In this document: positions 45,627-56,809 of the stretch, in pieces
Position numbering within the stretch: the first letter of the stretch is position 1
Layout: each line of letters opens with the position of its first letter
From: Fomes fomentarius
Taxonomy: Eukaryota > Basidiomycota > Agaricomycetes > Polyporales > Polyporaceae
Assembly: GCA_022606135.1 (NCBI GenBank)
Contig: JABYQN010000001.1
Span: 1,736,001 to 1,800,000 of the forward strand
DNA: 64,000 bases
Direction of reading: 5' to 3'
Program-made: the position numbers and the translations under genes
Notes under the pieces: model-generated
The model's input: the letters and a program-made list of their open reading frames with translations, nothing else
Told to the model about the DNA's origin: nothing
Databases searched by the model: none

Positions 45627-46482
45627 TCACTGCTCACCAGCACGAGCCCGTCCAAGCTCACCAGGAACGTGCACTGTCCATGAGAGGATCCTGGTGACAA
45701 GCCGTCGCAACGACGAAGCACCCCATCTGGTAGAATGTTCTTCTCCGTCCCATTGATCGATCAACTGAACGACCCTCATGTCGTCGTCGAGATCCACAAA
45801 GACAATTGAAGTGATTTCCTGGATACCCATCTGATTACGAATGCTGCTGTTATGAAGCAAATGCGTTGCTGCTTACCTTCTTGAAGCCCACGAGACGGAG
45901 GGTGTAGATTTGCGTCTGGGTATATATCAAGCGATTTGGAGAGAGCCCGGCGGAAAGAATGCGCGTGGAAACGCGTTCCGAGCCAGCGACGAACCGAACC
46001 TAGCGGAAGATAAGAATACGCCCAGTTCGTCGGATACATTCCCTACTAACCATCGCAAACAAGACAGCGGCGATATTACGGACGCCGATAGAGGTGAAGA
46101 GAGGATGCTCAATGGTAGCATTGTCCCTGAACCTCCTGTGAATCACCTCAAACGTAGGCTTGCAGCAGTACAACTGTCCCGAACGTTAGCTTTGTCAATA
46201 ACTTCACAAGTGATGAGCCTACCTGTCCGAGATCGTCCATTACGCCCTTGAAGTAGGCCTGCACCTCTGGATCCTCTGTGCTTCGGTCTCGGCTACGAGC
46301 TCTCCAACGTCTGGCATGTAGGGGCGGGTCGTCAGGATGCTGGAGACTTCCGGAATAGTGAGCTCCGCTGGCGATAGAACCTAGCAAGTCCCGAGTAGGA
46401 AGCGGATGTGGACTACTGGAGTGGTGGTGAGTGATGACCGGAGATGGCGATATGGATATTCTTCTGCTATTTTGAGTGCTCA
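45627..46482 (-). CDS. Hypothetical SnoaL/NTF2-like protein
   Basis: The start at 46482 gives MSTQNSRRISISPSPVITHH, a Ser/His/Pro-rich, probably disordered N-terminus. After it, VQAYFKGVMDDLGQLYCCKP then TFEVIHRRFRDNATIEHPLF resembles the opening helices of an NTF2/SnoaL-type cone fold (a Y/F-x-x-x-P...F...W/F-x-x-x-A pattern). SPNRLIYTQTQIYTLRLVGF and ITSIVFVDLDDDMRVVQLID then QWDGEEHSTRWGASSLRRL would be its beta strands and closing helix. Four or five exons; the exon between about 46050 and 45990 is only loosely placed. Fold assignment is by pattern; no enzyme role can be stated. It ends at 45627. Confidence 0.6.
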
Positions 46483-47228
46483 TGGTTGTGCCAGGTTGTG
46501 TTTGGAGTAGTAGTATTACATGCAAACCCCGACTTGAGCACTTTATTGTCGATGGCGGAAGAAGTAATATGGTGCTGCACTTTCATGTGATCATCATCTA
46601 GCTCGGCGCGGCTTACCCAGCCGAGCCACGAGGGAGTCTAGAACTTCAGGCCTCAGGGCGCGACAAGTACAGTCATCTCGAAATGATGTCACACAAGGGT
46701 TGGTGTAGAATTGTTGGTTTGTAATTATGCCCATGCTGCCTACCGTAGCACCATTAGCTGAGCGTTCGCGACTCAAACTTCCTCTTCCTCGAGATACTGC
46801 CATATCTAGGGGTCCGCGGAGCTCAGAGTCAATACGCCGGCCAATGCCGGAAGATCAACCAAGGACGATACAGCAGCCGCCTGGGCCTGGCACCGCAGAA
46901 ACTTGAAATGGTTAAACATCTCTTTCTCCGAGTCCAAAGGAGTGCTGCTGCACGCTCTTCCCAGCCCGCCTATGCCAGCATCCCAGCAGAAGCCTCTTCG
47001 AGTAGACTGTGGTTACCATCCAGAGACCACTTCTCGGGCGGAGCGCCGTTGCGAATCGAACGAGCTTCTCTCACAGTTTGATGGGTGTCCACAACCACGC
47101 GTTGCAAGCATGCTGGTGATCCCCGGAGTGCCTTGTTCCCCCATATATGCCGCCTGATGCTTGTCTACACTACAGCTCATCGTACGTCCGTCCATCTCTC
47201 CCATTCCAAGCTCCTGGTCTGGTCAACT
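46483..47228. other. Divergent intergenic stretch
   Basis: Separates the SnoaL-like gene from the first NYN gene. An 84-codon plus-strand frame at 46903 has no motif. No clear TATA box was found. Confidence 0.45.
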
Positions 47229-48810
47229 ATGTCCACAAACGTAGCTATATTTTGGGACTATGGTACCTGAGCACAAGCACAGCACATGGACATGCTTCTG
47301 ACAATATTTTTCACCACAGAGAACTGTGAGATCCCGGCGTTGGAGCCATCTTACACAATCGTCAATGGGATTCGGCGCCTTGCCCATCAGTATGGGAGCG
47401 TCACATCCTTCAAAGCTTATCTTGAATACCCAGAGCATGTGTCACTCAAGTCTCTCGCTCTACGCTCAGAGCTCCAGTCCTGCGGAGTCTCTCTCATAGA
47501 CTGCCCGCATAATGGCCGCAAGGATGTAGCGGACAAGATGATGATGGGTGAGCTGCCGTCAAGTTCTCTCATGTCACATGAGTATTGACCTTTGGATTGC
47601 ACTGTGAAGTTGACATGATGGCTCACGCAATCGACACCCCCGCACCCTCCACAGTCATCCTCATTTCCGGGGACCGCGACTTTGTCTATGCCGTCTCCAT
47701 CCTATCCTTGCGGCGGTATCGCGTCGTATTACTCGCACCAAGGGCTGCTCATAGCAGCTTGAAGGCCCAAGCAAATGTCGTGTACTCCTGGCCGGAGGAC
47801 TTCCTCCCTGACCTGCCCCCTTCTACTGACCCGGAAAGCGGCCCAGCGAGCCCAATGTGTCGAGGGTCTATGAGAAGCAGTCCGCCGACATTAGACGACT
47901 TCTGGAGGACTCAAAGGCGATGTGTGACTCCTACGGTGTCGGTGTCAAACGATCCTCTCTCCGAAGCAAGCACTCTTGATAGAGAATGGGGAGGTGGCGA
48001 CTGTGGCAATCAATCTCGCGAGACCGAGTCTGTTCGAGCGTCCGTATCAAACGAAGGCAACTCTGAGCAACTCATGTCCCAATCGAGCAAACTAGAGGAA
48101 AGTCTCCTTTCTAGCGTGACGAACGTATATACAAGATCCTTCCGTTATGCTTTTGCAGCACGCTGATATGCAGATATTGTTACACTTCAGGCTCCAACCC
48201 CGGAGGGAGTCATCTCTTCGAATACAGAACGCCCCTCAGCGACTGCCACGGGACCAGTGACCTGGGTATGTGCGACGCATTCTCCCTCAGAGGGGTTGTG
48301 GTTTAACCATGACCGTTGCAGGCGTCCGTCGCTCAGCTTCCCAAAGGCGAAGGAGCACGAGGAACCTCTCCCGTCCTTCGTAGACTTGTCCCCCTTGCCA
48401 AGGAGTGGCTCAGCTCGACGGTATCCTCCCCCGCGCCCGCGCGCAACACCAGCTCCGTAGACATTGCGGACCTCGATGCAGACGGGACCGACTGGCAGAC
48501 CTACACCCGCGCGGCGAAGAAGCTACTGCCCACGCTGCCGACCGAGTTCAAGCCGCTCGTCAAGGTGCTCAAGCGGCAGCTCGCCGAGGGCATCGTCCAG
48601 GTCGAGTCCTCGCAGCTCGGCCAGTTCCTCTCGCAGGAGGTGCCGCGCCTGGCCTCGATCTACGAACGTGCCGGGGTGACGCGCTTGAAGGAGTACACGG
48701 CTGTCGCGGCCGAGCAAGGCATCGTGACGCTGACGCGCGAGGGTGTGGACGGGCACAATTACGTCGCGTTGCACCTGGCATATCGGAGGAAGGCGGCGAC
48801 GCTGGCATAG
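47229..48810 (+). CDS. NYN-domain (PIN-like) protein, left-arm copy
   Basis: The N-terminal half is a NYN (LabA/MARF1-like) nuclease domain, predicted to act on RNA. Exon 1 (47229-47262) ends inside the motif AIFWDYENCE; exon 2 (47320-47547) has QSCGVSLIDCPHNGRKDVAD; exon 3 from 47610 gives MVDMMAHAID and VILISGDRDFVYAVSILSLR. The Asp residues of WDYEN, GRKD, VDM and SGDRDF keep the expected acidic metal site. A long Ser/Pro/Thr-rich linker follows. The C-terminal block (FKPLVKVLKRQLAEGIVQVE ... YERAGVTRLKEYTAVAAEQG) resembles the small winged-helix OST-HTH/LOTUS type found with NYN domains. It ends at 48810. It is a paralogue of the gene at 60552-62610, with the same first-intron position and phase. 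Confidence 0.85.
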
Positions 48811-49214
48811 CGACAATGTGTCTAGGCCCACTCGAAGAGTGAGCTGAGTCGGCGTGCCAGACTGCCAGTTCTCAGTTGGTCAGTATCTCGACTGATATAG
48901 TGCAGTTCGCATGGCTATAGTTGACCCTATTCTTGCAGTCATATGGAAGCCGCCGCCTTGCTTGGTTATTTTTGGAGCCAACTGTTCCTTCTTGGCCACG
49001 CACAGCGATCCTACAGGGGAGGTAGATGTTCATGAATAGAGAGGACACAGATCAATACATAACCATAACAGGTGCGACAGCATTCTTGGTACAGACATAT
49101 CACTCCGCCTAGCCTGCGCCAATACCCTCTTGCTCTTAAGTGCCGGTACCACATCTGCACAATGCATAACAGGACGGAGGGGCATTACAGTATTGCATAA
49201 TGTCTGATAGAAGT
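48811..49214. other. Convergent intergenic stretch
   Basis: Lies between the 3' ends of the NYN and STRAP genes; no feature seen. Confidence 0.5.
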
Positions 49215-50382
49215 CTAGCCGCCGTTTGCCGGGACGCCTTGCCACAGCCCGTAGCTCTTTCCGGGAGTGGTCTGCCACAGCCGAATAGTACCATCCTCTG
49301 CGCAGGATCATGGTTGATCAAAATCAAACTCTGCTGGCATGAGGATATAGAATCAACTCACCACTGCCACTCGCGAACATCTCGCCATCGGGACTATACT
49401 CGACGCAGTGAACGGGTCCGTGGTGCCCCTTAAGCACCTCCCTCTCCTCGCCCGTGACATCGTGCACCCGCACCCATTCGTCGCTAGTGCTACCGGTAAC
49501 GAAGCGGTCTTGGAGGATCGGATGGATAGACGCGGACGAGGGTGCGTATGGGAGCGTCAGACTGTGCGTCTGGGGTCCATTCAGAAGGGCGGGAATGAAC
49601 GAGACCGTGTTGCCCGAGGTGACGACAATTCTATTCGTACGCGGTGAGAATTCCATTGACGCGATTGGATTAGTGAAGCTGAGGTTTGTCGTGAGCTTCC
49701 GTGTCCGAAGATCCCACCACCTGTCACCCAGTCTCAGCATTGAAAACGCATATATGATAGAAGGGTTATAGTGGGATCTTACTTGATTTGCCCATCCTCC
49801 CCTGCCGACACACCTGTGTGCTCCCCAACCCACACGACACTCTTGACGGTACCATCATGTGACAGAGGACCGGGACCGTCGAAGAGCAAGTCCGGCTCGG
49901 CGTCAGGACGGTTGATATCGAACATCCGCACCTTCTTTTCTTGCCCGCCAGTCAGAAGATGCGATGAGCTGGGAGAGAGAGCGACGCTTCGAACTATATG
50001 ATTGTGCGGGAAGGACTGGAGACATTCGCCGGTGTACGTGTCCCAGATCTTGCTAATCAAGGCCAGGAACGAGTTCAGTAACGGCGCACAACACACGACC
50101 GGGTTCGTAGAAGCATGTATTAACGTACGCTGTGAAGTCTGCACTGCCCGATGCTGCGCGGGAAGTATCTGGCGATAGCTTACTGCTCCACACCGCGCCC
50201 TTGTGGCCGATGAAGGTCCCGATCCAATCACCGGTCCACTCACGGAGCATGGGATTGCCATCTTTGCAACTGGAGATGAGCACGTACGTCCCGTTGTCCT
50301 GGAGGGGGGAGAAAGAGAGATGGGTGACGGGTCGCGTGTGCCCGGGCGCGACGAGAGGCACGGCTTTGTATGGAAGGGCCAT
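49215..50382 (-). CDS. STRAP: WD40 protein STRAP/Unrip-like
   Basis: This WD-repeat scaffold belongs to the serine-threonine kinase receptor-associated (Unrip) family, which binds the SMN complex in animals; its fungal role is poorly known. The start at 50382 gives MALPYKAVPLVAPGHTRPVT, LSFSPLQDNGTYVLISSCKD, then MLREWTGDWIGTFIGHKGAV and SADFTAKIWDTYTGECLQSF. Further blades: HLLTGGQEKKVRMFDINRPD, WWDLRTRKLTTNLSF, GHHGPVHCVEYSPDGEMFAS and, in the last exon, DGTIRLWQTTPGKSYGLWQG, ending VPANGG at 49215. Seven blades fit one propeller. It interrupts the left arm of the NYN/SulP mirror arrangement. Confidence 0.93.
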
Positions 50383-52330
50383 AACGGGTCGTATGCTAGG
50401 GTATTGGGGGCGTTGAGGTGGTCGTTATTGCAGGCGCGCGGCGCACTGGCGAGGTCTAGAGATGAACGGGTGGCGGCGAAAGACAGAAAATTACAGACGA
50501 CGAGGCAGGGCAAGGAGAAAAGGCCGAAATGGCGATGGCGATGGGCGAGCGACGATGTCCTCCCCGTTTCGTCGTCCGCTCCGCCTGCACTCTGCCACGT
50601 GGGCGTCCCCTTTGGGCCATCCATCAAACACGCCCCGCGCAAGGGCGGTGGCTCAACAGACTCTGCTCTTCTCTAAACGTACAGGTTGTGCGTCGTGTTG
50701 GCTGAACACGTCACCCGGGCCGCGATGACATTGCCCCAAGTCGACTATTAAGAGCTCCGGAGTCCATGTTCTATCCTGTAAGCGCCCCGGATCAACGGAG
50801 AAGACAGTTTACAGATGCTTCGTAAGCCTGTATTCTCGAATCTCATGGATTCTGGTTGAGTGCATATGTCCTCACTGGCTTCCTGGGGAAGGTACACCCA
50901 AGTATGTAAGTCAACCGAGTTCCGAACTATGAATTGAAGCTCTAGGCCTGGATATGTCGTGGTTCTGCCTCTGATACTCTGATACAAAAGACCCCGAATT
51001 CGGAAGCGCTTCAAATTCCCTGGTATGTCAAAGTCAAGCGCCGAGTTAACCAACCTCTTTGATAGATCCTCCTCACAGTTCACTCATACCGCCACAGTGA
51101 TGACTTCGGTCACTCCCCTTTCTGACTTTGGGGACGCTACTACGACAGGACCTGGGCAGATATCAACATCGTGAGCTCCCACAGAATCAAGTGCCACAAC
51201 GAACGCGTCTGGTCCGCCCAGGGTCCGCCGGGATCGGTACGGTCGGCGTCATGCTAGTGAGTGTGAGTAATGTGTCACATATGGAGGCGGTCAGATATGT
51301 GCTATTGCATTTGGCGGGTTCTTTATGGATATTATGGAAACCGTCAACGACCCAAAATGCCACATGCGTTAATGTGATATCGCAGCACTCCAACTGCGTC
51401 GTCAGTAGCCAAGCTGAACTGGTCCTGAGGTCCTAGCGAGGTAGCTAGGCATAGATTCTGCGAGGTGGACCTGCTCTAGACAACAACTTGACGATGTGCG
51501 ATACTAGGGCGGATGTGCTAAGCATGACAACATCATGTCGCACATCCTTGGCAAGGCCGCCTTCACGTATCTTCCGCTTTATGGCAGTTCCTGACTCGTA
51601 TCGTGAACGATCATCCGGAACGGACGTCCTCATACTAGGCCTCTGAGTCGTTCGCGATTGGCGCCAGAAAGCACTAGTTGGCATTGGGTGCAATGTGTTT
51701 TGTTGTTGGCTGGCGCGTATGCAATTCGGGATCAACAGATGTGTTCAGCTAGTTCTCAGTTAGCATGATGGAGCCACGGCTGTCATTGTGGGTGCTGTAC
51801 TGTTGCCTGTGTGTGCGGTGGCATAACGCCGGTTTGCTCGGGCGTTTGTGTGCCAAATATGGTGAGTCAGACGCTCAGAAACGGTCACGTGAAAATGCGC
51901 AAGTAGGAATATGGATTGCGTGCTTCTGAGCGACTATGTTTCCACTCTGCTCGCTCTGTGTCATATAGACACCATGGACGCGCTTACACAATTTTGCTCA
52001 TCGCTGTGCCCAGCATCCAGGGCTTCCCTTCCGCCCAACACTTGCGCAAGACGACTGTCTCTCTCGCTCTCAGTCTCAACACTCACAAGGACGCCATCCG
52101 AGCCGACCGTTGCACAGTAGCGTCCTGCGCCCGGTCACACCGCCTAACAGCTCTTCCGTAAAGATAGGGCGCGCTTCTGTCATTTCTCAGGGCCCTTGCG
52201 ACATTGCCTCTCTTCCAGCTTCCGGTTCCTGACTTTACCCCCTCCAGTCCATTAGAGCTTCTCCGCCCGGCATTTAAGGCTCTGCTCTCTGAACGCTAAC
52301 CATCTGCCGCCCCTCTTCTTCCCCACCGCG
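50383..52330. other. Intergenic stretch with no supportable gene
   Basis: Nearly 2 kb between the divergent STRAP and SulP genes. Short frames only (longest about 110 codons, 50748-51083 minus) without motifs. Confidence 0.5.
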
Positions 52331-55108
52331 ATGGCCTCCTCGTTCGAAAGAGCCAAACGCTTTGGAAAGCGCGCCATCGGCCGCCCAGAAGAGCCCACTC
52401 CCGTCGTCACCATCAAGGACTGGGCCACGTCCTTCTCCTCGGATCCTAGGCAGGCTGTGCGTCCCACTCTTGTATCGTGCTACTTTTTTCTCGTTCTGAC
52501 CGGTACCATAAGGTTTTGAGATATGTGGAGAGTCTCTTTCCGATTGTGGGGTGGATTACCCGCTACAGTAAGTAGCCGATCCCCGTGTTCCGTACATTCG
52601 ATTAAACGCCCACCCCACACCCCCCATAGACTTCGGGTGGTTGTCCGGCGATATTATCGCTGGGTTGACTGTAGGTATTGTTGTCGTCCCCCAGAGTATG
52701 TCCTACGCTCAGGTGCGTTGCTTGTTATGCCGCTACGTCGTCGTCAACATTTAACGTGAACGCGCACACCGGTGATAGATCGCAACGCTTCCCACACAAT
52801 ACGGTCTCTACTCAGCGTTTGTCGGCGTGTTGATCTACTGCGTAGGTCAAATGTGTGTGTGTGATCCTATCAACAGTCTGACGTGCAACTTGCATAGCTC
52901 TTCGCCACTTCCAAGGATGTATCCATCGGTCCGGTCGCTGTCATGTCCCTTACGGTCTCCCGGATTATCGCCCATGTGGAGGCTCATCATCCCGACACTT
53001 GGCCAGCACCTCAGATTGCCACCACCGTAGCGTTCATCTGTGGTTTCATCGTACTCCTTATTGGCCTGCTTCGCCTCGGGTGGCTTGTGGAGTTCATTCC
53101 TGCACCTGCGGTTGCCGGTTTCATGACTGGATCCGCCATCAGTATCGTAGCGGGTCAGGTTCCCGGTCTGCTTGGGGAATCAGGCTTTGAGTATGTCTTC
53201 ATGATTTGACACGGGCCAACGGGTGGCTAACTCACTGAATAGCACTCGCGCGGAGACGTACAAGGTGATCATCAACTGCTTCAAGTTCCTGCCAAAGACG
53301 AAGCTGGATGCCGCTTGGGGTATCATCGGTCTCTTCAGCTTGTACGCCATACGCATAGCCTGCGACGTGTTGGCAAAGCGCTATCCGAACAGAAGTGAGC
53401 GACGCTTCTCAAGGGACATGGGAAACAGACGTGTACTGACATGTACCCAACAGAGCAGACATTCTTCTTCCTCTCTGTGTTCAGGAACGCCTTCGTCATC
53501 ATCATTTTGACGATCGCGTCTTGGCTGTACTGCAGACACCGGATCGACTCCAAGGGCAAGTATCCGATCAAGATTTTGCTGGAAGTACCTCGCGGCTTCC
53601 AGCACGTCGGTCCGCCCGTCATTGATGGCGATCTCATTGCGGCAATGGCAGGAGAGCTCCCTGTGGCCACTATCATCTTGCTCCTGGAGCACATCGCTAT
53701 CTCGAAGTGTAAGTCTAGACTCCCGGTCACATCATAGTTTCCTAACGGTATCGCAGCATTCGGCCGATTAAACGGATACAAGATCAATCCCAACCAGGAG
53801 TTGATTGCCATCGGCGTCACCAACACCGTCGGTACGGTTTTCGGTGCATACCCGGCCACGGGCTCGTTCTCGCGCTCAGCCCTCAAATCAAAATCCGGCG
53901 TCCGTACTCCTGCTGCCGGAATCCTGACCGCTATCGTTGTCATTGTCGCTCTCTACGGTTTGACCCCGGCATTCTTCTGGATTCCGAGCGCAGGTCTCTC
54001 CGCTGTCGTCATCCACGCCGTCGCAGATCTCGTCACTAAGCCGCAACAAGCATACTCGTTCTGGCGCGTCTCTCCCCTCGAATTCATCATCTGGGCTGCC
54101 GCCGTCCTTGTGACTGTCTTCACCACCATTGAGAATGGCATCTACACCTCCATCTGCGCATCCCTAGCTCTCCTCCTCATCCGGGTCGCTCATCCTCGGG
54201 GCCACTTCTTGGGCAAGGTGACCTTACGCGAGGAGAACAACACTTCCCATGTACGCGAGGTGTATGTGCCGCTCAAAGCGCGCCCCGGCGTCATTTCTCC
54301 TGTCAAGATCGTTCCTCCTGCGCCAGGCGTCATTGTGTACCGCTTCGAGGAGAGTGTGCTATACCCGAACACGTCACTACTAAACGATGCACTCGTCGAT
54401 TATGTGAAGGGACATATGCGGAGAGGTGTCGATGTGAGCAAGATCAAGCTCAGCGACCGCCCTTGGAACGACCCGGGTCCGAGACCGGGTCACGACGAGA
54501 ATGCGGAGAATCTCGCCCGACCTGAGCTGCATGCGATCGTCTATGACTTCTCCGGAGTGTGAGTGTACTTGATGATGTTCACTGGCTGACCGAGCTGACA
54601 TAGGGTCCGTGAATTACAGTTCTCACATCGATACGACTGGCGTGCAGTCCCTCATCGACACACGGAGCGAAGTCGAGCGTTGGGCCAACAAGCCCGTTGA
54701 GGTGGGTCGGATCGCCTGTTGTCTGCAGTTCGGGAAATTGATAGCATGCAACCTTCACAGTTCCACTTTGCAACCATCCTCTCGCCGTGGATTCGTCGCG
54801 CACTCATCGCAGGCGGGTTTGGTAACGGCGCGACCTCGTCTCGTGCTCCCTCAGAGATCGCACCCGTCGTTCCGTACCGCGGAGGGCGCTCACACCACTC
54901 GGACCACTCAAAATTCGCCGACATCGAGGCGATACAGGAGGTGCCCAAGGAGGAGTCAGCGCCGATCATCCCCGAGGATACACCCCTCTTCCACATAGAC
55001 CTTGCGGCCGCTGTCCGTGCGGCGGAGTCGGGAATCGGAATCAACAGGACGGAATCTCAGACTTCGAGCTATACGAAGACTGTCGAGGACAAAGCTGCGG
55101 AGGCGTAA
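52331..55108 (+). CDS. SulP-family sulfate permease, left-arm copy
   Basis: This is a plasma-membrane anion (probably sulfate) transporter. The cytosolic N-terminus MASSFERAKRFGKRAIGRPE leads to LFPIVGWITRY, and the next exon has the sulfate-transporter signature region GDIIAGLTVGIVVVPQSMSY. Membrane helices continue with VSIGPVAVMSLTVSRIIAHV, WLVEFIPAPAVAGFMTGSAI, KYPIKILLEVPRGFQHV and FGAYPATGSFSRSALKSKSG. The C-terminal STAS domain contains GVIVYRFEESVLYPNTSLLN and, across an intron, HAIVYDFSGVSHIDTTGVQS. The tail FHIDLAAAVRAAESG ends at 55108. More than ten exons, no disruption. It faces a second SulP gene at 56810-59644, with matching intron positions. Confidence 0.95.
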
Positions 55109-55382
55109 TGCCCTGGGCCTAGTATCTGTTCTGTTGGACTTCCATCTGCTAGTGTACCATGTTTCACGTCCCATTTACGAATAGCAATCAAGATCCTTGC
55201 TTCGCACTGCTTGTGTAAGTCTACGTTGTATCACTACCTACAATTATGCATAGACTTCATAAATCGAAACTAGTATCATAGTACACTACCCAGCCTGGCT
55301 GGCTGAATGACGTGTTCGGAATACGGTCCGACTCACAGTGACAAGGCATCACCTGTTAGCGCTCGTCATACAACTTTGCTTC

Positions 55383-56602
55383 ATGCATGCTCTCCGTTTC
55401 TGGCAACTCTTCCGTCCTGCTCCCTTCCGCAGCTTCCACCCTTCCCCGACAACTCTATCTGGACACAACAAAGTAATGCTGCATCACATTTTTTATGCGC
55501 CTGCCCACGCTGACACCGTGTCAAGTGGTCCAAAATCAAGCAGCGCAAAGGTGCTAATGACATCCAGAAGGGTGCTCTGTACAGCAGAGCATTCAGGGTA
55601 CGTACCCTCTTTCCATTGAATGTCCGTTGGGCACAATGCTGAGGTATTGATCGTAGGAAATAGTCCTTGCTGCACGGAGTGTGTATCATCTAGTCCCCTC
55701 GGATGAGCTGGCTGAGTAAGACTTCTTCGCTTGCAGATGGCGGAAGTGCCGACCCAGAACTAAACAATGCGCTGGCTGCTGCTGTGAAGCGCGCCAAAGA
55801 GACGGGAGTCCCGAAGGATAATATCGAGAATGCACTCAAGAAGGTGTGTTGCGCGTCTCAACCGTTGTCTCCGTACCCCAATAATGTGTCGCCTCACAGG
55901 CTGCTGGCGGGAAGGACAAGGGTGACACGCACCTCACGTTCGAGGTTATAGGTCCCGGGTCCATCGGTATAATGGTGTGAGTGTCACGTTCTGCGCCCAG
56001 TGGTCGTGTGTGTGTTCTGAAGCCTTGAAGAGAATGCTTGTCCGACAACCCCAACCGCACCGTGAAGTTCTTGCAAAACATAGTGAAGGATAAAGGGTGC
56101 GTCGCGGTGGACTTCTTATCCCCTTCCCTCCCTTAGGCTGAGCTTGCATGCATCCTCTTCAGCGGCCGCATGGCGGACGTCAAGTTCCTGTTCAAGCGAG
56201 AAGGACGTGTTAATGTCGTGCTGGATGGCGGGGACGACGTCGAGGAACGCTTGGAGAAGCTCGTCGAAGTCGCATTAGATGCCTACGCGGAAGACTTCGA
56301 GTCAGAGGACCTGCCAGATGGGAGTCGGACTGTTGAGGTATGTTCTGATGCCATAACAGTCGTAGCATATTCCTCATTTGTGCCAACAGTTCAAGTGCCC
56401 TCAGGCATCCTTGCATAAGCTCACATCCGCGCTGAATGCACCCGGGGTGTGTCGCGAACTCGTCAGCAGTGAACTCGTATATGCTCCGATCGAGCCCTTA
56501 GAGGACATTGACGACGAGATTGGCGAGAGCCTCAACAAGCTTGTAGAGGCGATCGAAGAGGCTGACGACACGCTAAAGGTGTGGACGACAGCAGATGCAT
56601 GA
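55383..56602 (+). CDS. TACO1: TACO1/YebC family mitochondrial translation factor
   Basis: Members of the YebC/TACO1 family help ribosomes translate difficult tracts; mitochondrial TACO1 promotes COX1 synthesis. The start at 55383 gives MHALRFWQLFRPAPFRSFHP, a basic presequence, then SGHNKWSKIKQRKGANDIQK, the family signature split by an intron at GHNK|WSK. ALYSRAFREIVLAARS is followed by DPELNNALAAAVKRAKETGV and KDNIENALKKAAGGKDKGDT. Then VECLSDNPNRTVKFLQNIV, GRMADVKFLFKREGRV and YAEDFESEDLPDG complete the three domains; it ends DTLKVWTTADA at 56602. Six or seven short exons. It lies between two convergent SulP genes, at the centre of the mirrored region, and has no second copy here. Confidence 0.93.
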
Positions 56603-56809
56603 CACATGGATCCTTCTCGCTAGTGAGTGCCTCCAAGTGTTTCTAGCTGTTTGCAGCTCATTCCCGATGTCGTTCGTAGGTTCACTAGGACGTTTTGTCC
56701 ACTATAGACATTAGGATTATTCCAAGGCATACATGCTCGTATTTCTACAAACTCAACTCTATCATTATCGTATTACGAGTGAAGCATTCACAGGTGCATT
56801 GTCGTCGTT

